A DNA stretch of 64,000 nucleotides from Morinoia aosen (taxonomy: Eukaryota; Arthropoda; Malacostraca; Amphipoda; Talitridae), in NCBI GenBank assembly GCA_030386875.1, contig CM059556.1, forward strand, positions 37,798,964 through 37,862,963, in the 5' to 3' direction. Position 1 is the stretch's first letter. Each line of letters opens with the position of its first letter. The position numbers were made by a program, and so were the translations under genes. The notes under the pieces were generated by a model. It was not told the origin of the DNA. It was given only the letters and a program-made list of their open reading frames with translations, and did no database searches. Below are positions 35,798-48,044 of the stretch, piece by piece.

Positions 35798-36234
35798 ACC
35801 TATAATGAAGTGCCACTTAGGCACAGCGTGTAGAGTTCGCTGCCTTTATCGACTTCGAAGCACATAATGAATAAGTTAATCCATCGTCTTAAGTCCCTGC
35901 AGCTGGTGTAACATCCTGACTCTTGTACAAAATCATCAAATGAGAGTCGCAAACAATTTTAGGAGTTGCATCTAGCAATGCAATCGATCTCAAAGTTGTG
36001 CATCACAAATACGTAATTACGTACATACGTAATTCAATTTATCAATAACCACAAAATTTATAATTATCATCCGATTAAGTTGTGGTGCGAGTGAGAAGAC
36101 GTCGTGCAAATGTAATTTAACGGGATTTCCCTCTGATCGAGTACCGCTGTTCCCGTATTCCTAGCGGGAATCCCCCTTACTTTTTCTCTTGGAAAGACCG
36201 CCAAATATCTCAAACAGTCCAAACTTCCCGGGAG
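35798..36234. other. Unique sequence
   Basis: Nothing recognised; the minus-strand frame that enters from 36375 is unsupported. Confidence 0.4.
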
Positions 36235-36365
36235 CAATTGTGCAAGCCTTGGGTTCGTTAAGCAATCATTAATAAAAAATATGGCATTCAAAAACTGGAA
36301 TTGGGCAAGTATCGGGTTTGTACAGCGGTCATTTATAAAAAAAACGAGGCATTCAACAAATGTAA
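36235..36365. repeat. ~67-bp tandem duplication
   Basis: GTGCAAGCCTTGGGTTCGTTA and its downstream blocks (CATTAATAAAAAATATGGCATTCAA) recur as GGCAAGTATCGGGTTTGTAC with CATTTATAAAAAAAACGAGGCATTCAA. Confidence 0.6.
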
Positions 36366-37061
36366 CATGAGGCAACTGCCATAAATACTAAAATGAAAGG
36401 TCATTTTACGAAGATCTAAAAAATATGACCAAAAATTGATATCTGACGTAAAATGGAAGCACAAGCAACCATGAGAGTCGCCTACGAGTTTAAATCCTGT
36501 GTGCCCAATTGCGCTCATAGCTGTTCGTGCTGTGCGGTGTGAAGTGAACAGCAAACTTGGATTAGCACGTGCAAATTCACAAATTATTTCATCGAAAGAC
36601 TATTTTTATCTCGTCTCCTTATCAGTTACATTTATTCATATTCATAGGGTGATTATGCAGGTGAACAACAGGACTGTGTGGCACTTCGCTTGACACCTCA
36701 AATTATGACCTGCTTATCAGCACGGCCTCTTTTGAAGCATGTCCTCACATCAGTACTGTGAAGAGCGCTGGGTGTTATTTCAGGTCAAAGTGTCCCGGAA
36801 ATAGCATACGTGATGAACTTTTTCGTAGGTTGACTTGACCTCTAATCCCGTCCAAACTTCGTTGTATCGAATTAATGCGCATCTATTTTCACTCATCAAC
36901 CATCAAAACGACTCAACGTGAATCGCAACTCGTTAAAAATAGCACACGCTTAAAACTTCAGTCTAACATTTCTTTTCAGCCTCCTTCTTCCCAGACATGA
37001 CGATCCTGTCTACTCGGCAGTCACCTGCGAACCAAAAAGTTTGATCAAAAGTTCGACAGGA
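36366..37061. other. Unique sequence
   Basis: Nothing recognisable was found. Confidence 0.4.
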
Positions 37062-37245
37062 GCCCATACACGCTTAAAAAATTTGACGATTCGTCAAAAA
37101 ATATCAAATAGATTTGATATCATCAAAATTTCGATTCAAATCTTTTTTTACATCAAAATATGATGCAAAAGTCAAATTTTGCATCAAAATTTTTCTATCA
37201 ATATTTAATGCAAAATTTTGACACTTTTTTTGAACGTGTATGGGC
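37062..37245. mobile_element. 184-bp MITE-like foldback element
   Basis: The ends GCCCATACACG and CGTGTATGGGC are perfect inverted repeats that continue imperfectly inward (TTAAAAAATTTGAC / TTTTGACACTTTTTTTGAA). The interior is rich in TTTGAT/ATCAAA dyads. No clear target duplication was found. Only one copy is present, so the family is not assigned. Confidence 0.6.
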
Positions 37246-37384
37246 CCCTTTAGGAGAACGCATCCGTATTCATATTACGGGGCTGCGAGAATTCGTATTC
37301 TATTCATATTCTGGATACTTTGCTGCAGCTACTCGTATTTTGAACACGCAGCTTCAATTACTCTTATTTATAAAACTCAGCCCC

Positions 37385-37635
37385 TCGTGCTCGTATGCCA
37401 GATACGCAAGAACACATACCCAAATTACACAACTACCATCCATGCTTGGAGCCGCACCTGAACAGGTCACCAAGTTAGCTCAAGCTCATTTGACAGTCCA
37501 CGTCCTAGCACTCGTATACAAGATACACTTCTGCAAGAACACATACTCTAATTACATAACTGCATACCATTCATGCTTGGAGCCGCACCGGAACAGGTCA
37601 CCGAGTTGATCAGCTCATTTGACAGCCCACGTGAG
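37385..37635. repeat. ~125-bp tandem duplication
   Basis: AAGAACACATAC...TTACA, CATGCTTGGAGCCGCACC and GAACAGGTCACC are each present twice in order. The 149-codon frame at 37160-37609 spans this and the adjacent MITE and is not credited. Confidence 0.75.
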
Positions 37636-37889
37636 GCGTATTGCGAACGCGTCTACCACGCTCGGACCTACTCAACAGAGCACTCAGAGGGTTCCCCCGC
37701 CACTGGATTCGTGGAAGACGCGCCCTTGCGTTAGTCATGAGAGCTCTGTCGCCTCCCTCGCAGTGCTGTCCTGGAATCTGTGACCGGGTCAGTCATCAAC
37801 AAGGGTCCAAGCTGTGAACATTAACTTACAGGGTGAAGGGTGCGATGGAATCAGTGAAGTCGGTAGCTAGTTTACTGAATTAATACTTG

Positions 37890-38135
37890 GGGCTCTGTGA
37901 TCTGATTTGTGGTGTGAGATTCATTTTACGATAAAGAGATGCGTTAATCTTTGGTTTATTATGTATTTCTTGTGAACTATAACTTATCCATACTTCAATA
38001 AGCTTCCAGGGCGAGCTCTGCAAACTGATTTGTGGTGTGAAATTCATTTTACGACCGAGAAATGTGGTGATCTTTGGATTATAATGCATTTCGTACGGAC
38101 CTTAACTTATCCGGTTAAATAAGCTTCAGTGATTC
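37890..38135. repeat. ~125-bp tandem duplication
   Basis: CTGATTTGTGGTGTGA, ATTCATTTTACGA, TTAACTTATCC-like and AATAAGCTTC blocks occur twice in order. Confidence 0.7.
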
Positions 38136-39659
38136 TCAATTTTATATACTCAAGAAGCGTGTTAGTTGAATAACTAGGGTTTATTTTTAACCGCATGTGT
38201 TGAGGTGATCGTAAGGTGTACAACTCGAGGATTGAGTATGAATGTATTTCTTTTTTGTTAACTTCAACTCGTGAGGTCCCAAAATAGCTAATTTTGTTTA
38301 AAAATCGAAGTTAAAAGCAAATGACTTGAGATTATTTAATTGTGCGTTAGTATGCAAGTGCCAAATTGAGTGACCCCTCCCTGCATGGCCACGGATCATC
38401 ACTCACTAGAAATGAATGTGTGTGATACACTGGTGAAGGTGAACAAGTGTGGCTTGTAAACTGGTGATATCATCCCAACGATTGCGGGAAGGCTGAACTC
38501 TCAGATGTGCCTGGCGTGAAGGATGCCTCCGAATTTAGGAAAATTCAAATATGTACTAAATGACAGTGTTTTGACATGAGATGCTGCCTTCTCATTTATT
38601 GTCTTCCCTGCAAGTGTATTACTGATGAGATCACAGTGAGTAACCGTATCTGCGTCGACAGCACCGAAGGCGCTAATGAAGTCAAAACTTTTTGTGGCCA
38701 TGAAAAAAAAATCAGTTCTGCTGATGAGTTTTTTATTACGTGTAACTTGATCCGGAGAGGTGTGAGGGAGAGAAAAATTTACCTCTTAACTGTACCAAAG
38801 TAGTGAGCACATGCGTAGATATAGAACACGGGTTCACAAATGCAGTGCGATTTCGTCCAAAAGTCCCCATCTTGCCTAGGATAACAGACATCAGAGCGCG
38901 TAAGAGGTGGGCGCTCCCGATTGCTATCACAGCGTTGAGATTTTATTTCCGACTTGCCCGAATTACAGCGAGCTTTTGCATAAATGTATCAGAAACGTTC
39001 ATTACTTGCATGCACTTCATTCTGAACGACCCTAGTCGCAAAATTACTCGCTTCAAATTCAGAACTGAAAATTTGTATGCATTAACACCTTTTTATTCAG
39101 TCACTATGACCTTTGTAGATTTCCAAATTAATTTCTTCGAAAAGTTCCAGTACACATATTTTATAGGGCCTGTGCCCGAATGTGCTCTTCGAAGTTCATG
39201 CCAAGTGACGGTTCTTCCCTCTTTCTTGTGTCGGTGACAACCTGATGCCAGTATTTGTTCAATTTTGGGCGCCATGCTTCTCTAAAGCGAAGTGAGCTAC
39301 ATCAATTGCCCAGCAAGTAATTCTAAATTTCTTAGCGTCCAATCTTTTCACTTGATGCAATAATAGGTAAATGAGGGTGGTGGTAATGACGGTAACAAGA
39401 GTAAATGATGAACATAAATTGTTATCTGAGTACCATGCATGAAATTTTCATTTTTAATGGCATTCTGAGGGTGTGCTGAGTTGTTCACCACAACACTCAC
39501 ACGTTCAGGATGCTGCTAGACTACCAAACACTGATCATCACAAACATGTTTCAGATATTCGGAGACAGTGTCACATCAAGGCTAATACGACGAACAAAAT
39601 TACTTGAACTCATTTTGTTTCATCAAACTGTTTAACTCGTCGCGAATGGCAGGCGCGTT
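38136..39659. other. Unique sequence with weak frames
   Basis: The longest frame (38803-39237, 144 codons, plus) starts with ATG but shows no domain, no low-complexity signature and no splice context; it may be chance. About 39200-39260 resembles the core of the 10441-10680 repeat family. Confidence 0.35.
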
Positions 39660-40075
39660 GTAAAAACAATGTTACAGTGGTGAACATTATAAACAACACT
39701 GTTACAATGGTTGAATGCAGTATGGTTGAATAACAAATGTTACAGTGGTTGAATATTATAAACATGACAATGTTACAATGGTTGAATGCAGTATGGTTGA
39801 ATAACAAATGTTACAGTGGTTGAATATTATAAACATGACAATGTTACAATGGTTGAATACAGTATGGTTGCATAACAAATGTTACAGTGGTTGAATATTA
39901 TAAACAACACTGTTACAATGGTTGAATACAGTATGGTTGAATATTATAAACATGACAATGTTACAATGGTTGAATGCAGTGTGGTTGAATAACAAATGTT
40001 ACAGTGGTTGAATATTATAAACATGACAATGTTACAATGGTTGAATGTATTAGTTGAATAAAAAATGCTACAGTG
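39660..40075. repeat. ~70-bp tandem repeat, ~5-6 copies
   Basis: Units combine GTTACAGTGGTTGAATATTA, TAAACATGACAAT, GTTACAATGGTTGAATGCAG and TATGGTTGAATAACAAAT. It contains an inner half-repeat (TTACA(G/A)TGGTTGAAT twice per unit), so the array grew from a smaller repeat. Confidence 0.85.
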
Positions 40076-40084
40076 GCTGGATAT

Positions 40085-40345
40085 CATAAACGCTACGTTC
40101 ACTTCAACTGACGATAGTAGTTACAGTGGTAGTGGAACGGGTTGTTAGCGTATCAGAACCAACAAACGCTGGTAGTACGTAATAGTGGTAGGAATAGATG
40201 TTATTAGTGTATCCGGACCCACAGACGATAGTAGTTACAATGGTAGAAAAAGTGGGTCACTAAAGCTTTAAGAACTAATTAATGATAGTAGTTACAATAG
40301 TAGAAAAAAGGGTTTACTTGAGCATAAGAACAAATTATTATAGCT
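40085..40345. repeat. ~65-bp degenerate tandem repeat, ~4 copies
   Basis: CGATAGTAGTTACA(G/A)TGGTAG followed by a GGGTT / TTAG and AGAACAAA block recurs; it directly follows the previous array and may derive from it. Confidence 0.6.
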
Positions 40346-40846
40346 TTTAAAATGACCTTTAAAAAAATATTACTAGAACTTTAAGCAAAACAAACGATAG
40401 TATTACGTTATTTTTCGACTAAATTGTTCCTAATGTACTCCCAGAAATTAAAATTTTCAGGGAATTACCATAATTGTTGAAGCAATACAACAATGATAAA
40501 TGATGCGGTGAAACACAGCGGCCTAACACTTGGAGGCCGGGGGAAAATTTACACAACTGTCTCCTGACAGGAAATTCCTACCTCAAAGCTCACAGGAAAA
40601 TACGGGTTTCACAATCAGGGGAGAATTTTCAAATTATTTATGTTGTCATAGTGGTATAGCTGGGAGTATAATTGCTTCTGTCCACTTGGCTACGCTATGT
40701 GTTGTTTTTTGTCGCAGAAGTTTTTGTGTGCTGAGTTTCTCAAATAAATAAACGCTGTAAGTATGTGGCAAAGCGGAAGGGGTGCCAGATACTGAGGGCT
40801 TCGTTATGCTCAAATTTCATTTTTTTTAACCCAATTTTGACAAAGC
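40346..40846. other. Unique sequence
   Basis: Nothing recognisable was found apart from the target site of the next element. Confidence 0.4.
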
Positions 40847-41219
40847 CTCCTCAAGGGGATATAAGTATCATATTATATCTATTGGAATTAGAGCTTCCAA
40901 GGGCAATATGTGAGGTCCCGAGCCAAAAGTTAGGTAGGCCTTCTTTTTGTTGAAATAAAATAAGTTATTTTGTTTGGTTACGGACCATCTTTTTTCGGTT
41001 CACTGCTATCCTGTTTTTTAGTATCTACTACTTTCTTCTTCAACTTTATCTTGTTTCATTAATTTCATTCATAACTTACTGCTTCTATGCACCTTGAGCA
41101 TATATTCCGTGTTCCCTTGGCTCCATATTAAATGGTGTCTTCCTCCTTCCTTTCTTTAGAACACCTTTATTGCGGACAGGGAGACTCAAACTAACATCTT
41201 ATATCTAATCTTGCTAATC
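40847..41219 (+). mobile_element. Short retroposon, copy 4
   Basis: The body matches copies 1-3 (TATTGGAATTAGAGCTTCCA, GGTTCACTGCTATCCTG, GGGAGACTCAAAC). The flanks TTGACAAAGC and TTGACACAGC are a slightly diverged duplication. The tail is TATATCTAATC. Confidence 0.8.
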
Positions 41220-41229
41220 TTGACACAGC

Positions 41230-42529
41230 ACGTAGCGTAGCCAAGTACACTTGATAAAACTTATGCTGCCAGCTGTACTGCTGCGGCGACGTGAATTGTC
41301 TGAGAAGCCAGCCTTTGTTATGAAGTTTGATGCCCGCAGTGCTGGAAATTTCAATCACAGAAAGTGCTCTAATTTCTCAGTCATATTCGGTAAAACCTCA
41401 AAGGTGTCGGCCGACCCATTCCTGGGTAGGAGTGAATTGCGCTCATGTGAGAACATCCCACTACTGGATCAGGAAAGGAATAGAAGCCAAAGATATTCAA
41501 TTCAACATAAACTGTCTCACTCCTACATTGCAGGTTAGTCGGAAATGTTGCTCGCAGTTTAGGTTGGGGCTTCGGTGTCAAAAACTAAAGCTTCTTCCAA
41601 GACCTGTTGATTGCTGGAAAAGATGAAGTAGATGTTTGTACGAGAAATTAGGATAATTGCCGAATTTATTTAAACAATTGGAAAGGTTTATTTTTCATTA
41701 CAGACAGAAAGTTTTAATAGAATTCAAATACTAGAAGATGTTTGCATTCATTGCAGACAATTATCGAGGTGCAGGATGTGAAGCGTGAAGGTTGCTATCG
41801 TTTTTAAGTTTTAGCTTTTGATAATTTGAAAGACTTTCATGTTAAAATCTATCGTTATTCAATGAAAGCATCACATCACCATTCTAATTTCCATCAAATT
41901 GAAAAACACGGTAACCTAACCGCTAGCCGCAAAGCGTACATCCCTATGACAACACGACAATCACAACCCCAGGTCTCACCCAGAAATAGGGCATCCCCTC
42001 CATTCAATTGTCGGAAATCCACTGCCTCTAATTCACTTACGGTTGCATTTTCCAGCAGTTCTAAATTTCCTGCTGCTGCAAAAACTCGCCCAGAGAAGTT
42101 GTGCAAGTAGCCGGACGTCCCAACGGGCGATGTTACTCAGTGCACACCCAGTCATTATTTTTGCGGCGCTGCATCTTTGTTTTTACTCGTGCAAGAGGAG
42201 TTTTACCTCAGGGCGGCTTGGAATCATAGATGCTCCGGCGGAAAAGTTAGACTGGGAAGCGGATTGGGAATTTGCTAAATTGTGTAAGTTCGTTGTTAAG
42301 GCCAAAAAACTAAACGGGAGAAATTGTCTCAATTAAATGACGTAAACTTAAAGCCTTGCGATGCTGAGCTTGGTGTCTTTGTCGTTAATTGCATCACGTG
42401 ACGGTTTATGCAAGCATGTGTAGCGCAGAAGTGTTTTGAAAGGCGTTTATGTGTAAGATTTTTTGAGCAAAAATTGATTTTGAGTGAAATTAAGTGTACA
42501 GAATACGCTGAAATCACACTGTACTACCC
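41230..42529. other. Unique sequence
   Basis: Overlapping frames of 66-99 codons on both strands (41251-42336) lack domains and splice support. A 33-bp relic of the palindromic MITE (GCTCCGGCGGAAAAGTTAGA then CTGGG) lies at 42228-42257. Confidence 0.35.
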
Positions 42530-42890
42530 GATAAAATGAGATGCGTGTTTCAATATTTATCTAATGTCTGAAGCGCGTTGATTTTGAATAGTGATAATTG
42601 AATAGATTATAGTGAGATCCCATTACGAAAGCCATTAACGATGAAATGAGATGGGTGCTTAAACGTTTCATTTAATGTCAATAGCGTGTTGGAATACAGT
42701 TCGGTGAAAAATATGGAATATTTTTCAGCATAAGAACATCGTTTGTTAGAAACAGTAAGCACTTTGAACCTTTATATTTTGGTTCATTCAATGTCAGTAG
42801 CGTGTTGGAAAACAGTTCAACCAAAAATATTGAATATTGGCTCAGTATAAGAACATAAGAGAGCAAGCCCTTTGAAGTAGTTTGCTATGA
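42530..42890. repeat. ~120-bp tandem repeat, ~3 copies
   Basis: Blocks AATGTCAGTAGCGTGTTGGAA, ACAGTTC, AAAAATATTGAATATT and CAGTATAAGAACAT recur; the first copy is most diverged. Confidence 0.65.
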
Positions 42891-43294
42891 TCACTTTGGC
42901 GGAAAAAAAGCCGCTCCAACCAACAACCAGCGTATTACCGACCACCTTGAGGGCCGATCCAAAACCAGCCCTGGCAGCTCTGCAAACCGGTTCCAGGCCG
43001 GGCACTGGGATTTTGCTTTGCGTTGGGATTTTCGGGTGGAAATTTGGAAAGGCTGTTATGCATCCGTGTGAGTGCACTGCCCTGCGGTCACTGGGCTTTT
43101 GCTGTGGAAATTTCGGGTGTTAATTTGAGATGCTGTGGGGGCATTGTCAGTTTGAGATACACTGTGGGACTGTTAACACCCAACTCTGTGCCTTCTTTCG
43201 CTTTGTTGTCTTGTAAGAGAGATATCATACAGGATGTGTTTGTACGAGCGAGTGGGAGTGCCGCTGATAAGCGCTGTGTGTGAAGTTGTTTGAA
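42891..43294. other. GC-richer island with no clear gene
   Basis: About 42900-43260 is richer in G and C than its surroundings and is open on both strands (78-86 codons). I see no domain and no start context. It could be a decayed exon or a transposon piece. Confidence 0.3.
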
Positions 43295-43515
43295 TTAAAT
43301 TAAAATTATCTGATTGGTAATTGAAATTATTCGTTCATTAAAATGGAAACTATCAGATAGGTAATTAATATTATTTCGCCGTTAAAATTTAAATTATCTA
43401 ATCTGTTATTAAAATTAATCGGTCGTTAAAATATAAGGTAAGTAAAATTAATCGGTCGATAAAATTAGAATTATCTGATCGGTAATTAAAATTAACCGGT
43501 CGCTAAAATTAAAAT
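43295..43515. repeat. Degenerate ~23-46-bp AT-rich tandem repeat
   Basis: Units such as AATTAAAATTATCTGAT(C/T)GGT and TTAATCGGTCGTTAAAAT recur with many substitutions. Confidence 0.7.
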
Positions 43516-44714
43516 TGCTAAAAAACATTGTCCTAATCTTCTCTGTTATTTTTTCAAAATAATCGAAAATAGTTGAAAACACCACGAGACAACTGTGGCT
43601 TACAAAGACATTTTGCAGGCAAAAACCATTTCAAGCAGTGGAGGAATGCAGGGCAGAGCTGCTTCATCTTAAATACCCGTTTATTGAACGTTTTTTTATG
43701 CAAACTTTTTATGGGGACAAATTTAACCGTCCCCTCCAAAAAAACTATGCTTATAAAGCTACTAGAACTGTGTTAAATTATTTTTCCGAAATCAATTAAA
43801 AACAGTACGAATAAGTTTAGGGGAATTATCTGTGTTAAATTATATTAGGGTTCTCAATTGATATAAATACGAACTAGGTGAGAGCTTGGGAACGGGATGC
43901 TCACTTTACTTAAACGTTTGCAAATATTTTTCAGTGTTTAGCGGAAAAGAAGTGGTTGAGCGAGAACAAAATATTATATTTAGACTGTGAGCAGAAGCTA
44001 CCTATCTCCTTGTAAATGATAGGTCTCATATTCTTTTTTGAAATGCTGCTTGTTAAATACCAAGATATCAAACTTAACCTGGAATTCAAGGAGAAAAGTA
44101 AAATATAATTCTTGAATTGCCTGAATCATCGAGTGAGTGGCGTGAATGATCGGTAATCCATTAGGTTTACGTTCTAGTTGTCATATGTAATAGCAAAACC
44201 CATATTTTCAAACTCGATTTGGTCAAATTCAAAGTGTTAATCCAAATAGGATGAGCTGTGCAGGAAATTTTTTATCTATGGAGATCACTTTCGGTTAGTT
44301 ATTTCCTAGAGCAAGTGAATTTCTAGCTAGCTGTTTTCATTGAAATTTAATTCATAATAATTCCATTCGAAAAATTAAACTTCATTCTACTCAGTTTCAA
44401 ATTCTGGTTGAGACGTCACTCACGCTTTTGCATGTAGCCGTACATCAGTCAAATATTGGATGTCCTGAAGAAAGATATAACAGCGCTACTCCTTTAAAAT
44501 TTGCCAGCAAGTAACTTTAGGGTAATTTTGGTAAACACAGCACCTTTTTGTATTTTTCGATTGAAGTATAAGTTTCACGGTGCGTTGCAGTCCGCACTAT
44601 ATAATGGATTAAGTTGTGCACAATGTGCGTCAGAGCACGTGGGAATCACGTCCCGTACATTGGGCTCCAAGGTAGCTGAAGATAGTGGTAGGAGATACTA
44701 TACCAGTAATTAGT
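43516..44714. other. AT-rich unique sequence
   Basis: No supported gene or repeat was recognised. Confidence 0.4.
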
Positions 44715-44900
44715 TCACTAGCTACCAGTAATTTGATTGCTAGTCACCCGTAATTTGTTCATTAGTTAACAGTAATTTGTGGACTAGTCATCAGTAATTA
44801 GTTTACTAGTCACCAGTAATTTGTTCACTGGTTACCAATAATTTGCTTGCTAGTTACCGGTAATTTACTCACTAGTCACTAGTAATTTGTTTTCTAATTC
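44700..44900. repeat. 22-23-bp tandem repeat, ~9 copies
   Basis: The unit is close to CACTAGT(C/T)ACCAGTAATTTGTT, moderately diverged. Confidence 0.85.
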
Positions 44901-46128
44901 TCCACATCGAGCAATTAGAGACCCCGCTGACAAGTGCAATCGCCCCGTTAACATCCGCAGCTTTAAAATTTCAGAGAAAACTAGGTTCACCTTAAATTTA
45001 CGAATTTTAGAATTGGTTTTCAGTTTGGAAATATGACATATTGTAAATTATCATCTCAGGTGTTATCCGAAGACTTTTGTATATGGTGAACCTAGTAATA
45101 ATCTTTTAGACCACTTGCGGCTGAGTCTGTTTTCCTATTTCTGTTTTCCTCTATCATTCTTCGAGTTATGTTTTTAAGATAGCATTTCCAGTACCGACAT
45201 TGCTGCATTCCATTTTTTTCATGCTTGAAACATCATTGTTTGAATTTAGATTTGATCGTGCTTCCAAAGACGTGAACATTTCTTGCGGTTTTCCATGTTT
45301 TTTCTACTGGTGTTTCATTCCAATTCCACTGCGATCTAATTCCAAAGCGATAAGGGCGATATTATTCTCCTTCGCTCTGTTGTTTCTCTGAAAATTACGC
45401 GAGAGTTTCTTTTAATTTTAAAGTGAATTAAAATGCTAGGCTGAGCGAATGAAATACCATAGTACCAAAATAGAGACTTTTTATAACTACTTATCTTCAG
45501 TTTTTTAACCGTTTACAGTTATTGAGCTTCGAGTGTTTCATTTCTTAGATTTATAATCAAATGTGATGGCAAAGCTTGTAAATTTTTTTCAGACTATTAA
45601 AGAATGGTAGAAGTCATAACCGTCCCGCTTAAATGTTATTACAATTATATTTCACTCATATTTTTGATTTAATCTAATAGATACTTGGCGGGGCCACTTG
45701 TTGTCAGACTTATGAGTGATTTCATTTTGCAGTTTTCTCGTGAATCTTTTTTCTCTTAAACGGTTATTTACTCGTTAACTCTTTTCTTCTCATTCTTCTC
45801 ACGAGTTCTTAAGTTCTCATCTCTCCTTATACTTGTACTCTCACCGCTCTTTATACTCTCACCAGTTCATACATTCTCTCTTTTCCTCACATTCTTACCA
45901 GTTCTTCAACACCCTCTTATGCATTTACCATGTGTATTTTTTTCCTCATACGTTGTTTTGGTACAAGATGCTGATTTTCACCCACTTGCATTTTCTCACG
46001 CGTGCATCGCTTTTTGCAGGAGCAAATTACGCATTTTAGGTGCATCTTAGTGATTAAAAAATATCAATATTTGTTCGTGCTCAATAATGTATCTAGAAAA
46101 TATAGTGCGTCAGTGAATAGGAGCTACC
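44901..46128. other. AT-rich region upstream of the gene; candidate 5' UTR
   Basis: The in-frame stop nearest upstream of the gene's ATG is TGA at 46114-46116. Acceptor-like sites AATTTTTTTCAG (ends about 45592) and CGCTTTTTGCAG (ends 46020) lie upstream, so the coding exon may begin with UTR joined to an earlier non-coding exon. No TATA box or CpG island was convincing. Confidence 0.4.
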
Positions 46129-48038
46129 ATGAAAGTTGCAGAAGAAGCTGTTACTTCTGAACTTGAGAATCATACTTGTGTCCGAAACGACAGTGATACT
46201 TTGAAGCTTCATCCTGAAAAAGTTAAAAACATGTGTCAAAGTGCTTGCGCTACGTCAGGGCAAGCTAAATCCTACTCTCATGAATGCAAGTCAAGGGTAG
46301 ACATTACAGAAGAACAGACGGATGACGTTTCGTCTTCGTCTGATGTGGCAGATCTGCCTATGGCTGTAAAAATTTTAAATGCTACAAATTTTAAAGTCCC
46401 TGCCATCCCGCCGAGAAGAAAAAATATCAAAAAACCAAGACGGCCTACAACCTTGCCCGTACTCAACATTCATTACCCTTCAGGGGGGCTTTCCGCTCAA
46501 AGTAAAATAGCGCGTGTTTCGAACTGTACACCAGAGTTCAGTTTTCAAAAAGAAAGCCTCATTGAATTTAAAAGGGCTGACTCAAGGGTAAATGACTCTT
46601 CCAGATCTGCAGCGGAACGGGCAACGTTACCTCGCGTGAGTGTTCTAACTCACACCGCTGCAGAAAAGCAAAGCATTTTGTCGACTCAAAAGAGCTTGAG
46701 TCCTGAATCACTTTCAGTTCCTGAGCCATCAGCTCAAACCCTAGCGAGTTCAGAGATGCAGGAAAAAGTGCCGCATTCCTGCGCCGGTCTGACTTCCGAC
46801 TGCACCGCAGCGGTGCATTCTCGGACCACCGCATCACGAGGCGAGAATAACCCGCACACGTGCGCTGAAAACTCAGAAATACCTCAAGTGACGTTTAGCC
46901 CACGTTCCTTTGCACCTACTGCATCCTGTGCCTCAAGTTCTGCGGGCTCTCCCACCAAGCGACGGCGTGCTAGTGAAGAGCATGAACGATCACTGGTCCG
47001 AACACCAGAAGGGAATCCCAAAAATTGTGAGAAACGCATCCAAGAACTGGACAACGTTATTCCTGTAACTGCACAATGCCTCGATGCGGTTCAGTTTCTT
47101 AGGGCATTCGAAATCGTTTGGACTTCTGAAAAAGACCCTTCAAGAAAAGAAGGGCTTCTGACCTCGGTAGTTTCCCGAGAGTTTCCGAATAATAAATCGC
47201 AGGGTCCAGGAGTCCGTATTGAAATTAACCTGACTCACACAAACGTGAGCTCTAGTGATAATTCTAGAAGCAAAATTGTTGAGGGTGCGTTGAACTTCGC
47301 TGAAGCAGACAGTGACGACAGGAATTGCTTAGACCCTCGGATACACACAAACCCTACATCCACTTCAGATGAAATCCCAACAGCTGGCTCTAGTTTGCGA
47401 GATCCTTGCGTCCAGGATGACTTGTCAAGAATCCCGCTATCAGTCATAGACTTATCGGAAGGAGGGCCAAGCGCAGATGCCGTGCTCCAAACCAAAACAG
47501 AACGTTTCAATGGCAGCCACACGCCAAACATCAAAAAAGATTCTAGGAAAACAATTGAAAAAACGTGGAAAAAGAATGCTTTCAAGAGTGACGCTCATGA
47601 GAGGACCACGCGTGCACTCTATGACCCGCTCACCACAGCGAAGAGGTCGAAGAAAGCAACTGAAAGAGCGCGTCTTCCTCGTGGCCAGAGCTCTCTGACC
47701 AGCCATGACCAGCGGAACACGTCAGAAGGAGTCGAGCCTCTCACACGTAAACGGCCCCGAAAAGGTTCAGTGGCTCCAAGTTCAGTGTCGGTCGAGAAAT
47801 CGTGCCAAGATTTCCAAGGGGGTGTTACGCAAGCGCCAGCGGCCCCCGACTTCGAGGAGGCTTCAAAAAAACGGTCGAAGGCGTTTGCCAGAGGCGCCGT
47901 TGAACGATCGAGAGAGGCAGGTACGTCTAGGGTTGGGTGCGCTTCTAGGTGTATCTCAAGCGCTCGGTTGGATGGTGATGCTTTGTTAGGTGTTTATGTG
48001 CCTCCAGAACCTGCTTCTGCGGCAGGAAGGTTATTTAG
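46129..48038 (+). CDS. Large first coding exon of a basic, disordered, probably nuclear protein
   Basis: This is the only long, non-repetitive coding frame outside the LINE. It starts at ATG 46129 (context CTACCATGA, A at -3; in-frame TGA at 46114). It runs 637 codons to a TAA that lies inside the excellent donor TTTAG|GTAAGT, so the exon most likely ends at 48038 in phase 2. The product is rich in Ser, Thr, Lys, Arg and Glu, with few hydrophobic stretches, no signal peptide and no membrane segment. Basic clusters suited to nuclear import lie at residues 94-106 (PPRRKNIKKPRRP), 276-280 (TKRRR), 505-509 (KRSKK) and 539-545. SVIDLSE (438-444) fits a SUMO-interaction motif, and IKKD (468-471) fits a sumoylation site. 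Residues about 303-370 look most foldable. I do not recognise the family. An alternative donor (CAG|GTACGT, intron from 47921) gives a shorter exon in phase 1. Function is not inferred beyond likely nuclear location. Confidence 0.8.
47921..47926 (+). promoter_or_regulatory. Alternative 5' splice donor
   Basis: GGCAG|GTACGT is a strong donor inside the large exon, in phase 1. Its use would drop about 39 codons and match the phase of the candidate exon at 49824 (or 49845). Confidence 0.45.
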
Positions 48039-48044
48039 GTAAGT
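48039..48044 (+). promoter_or_regulatory. 5' splice donor, strong
   Basis: TTTAG|GTAAGT matches the GT donor consensus almost perfectly and overlaps the stop of the genomic frame, which is how a coding exon normally looks when read into its intron. Phase is 2. Confidence 0.7.

Noticed and set aside
38803..39237. 144-codon plus-strand frame
   Set aside because: It has an ATG but no domain and no splice or codon support, and it overlaps antisense frames of similar quality.
42817..43123. Frames on both strands in a GC-richer island
   Set aside because: Both strands are open by composition; no recognisable motif or splice junction.
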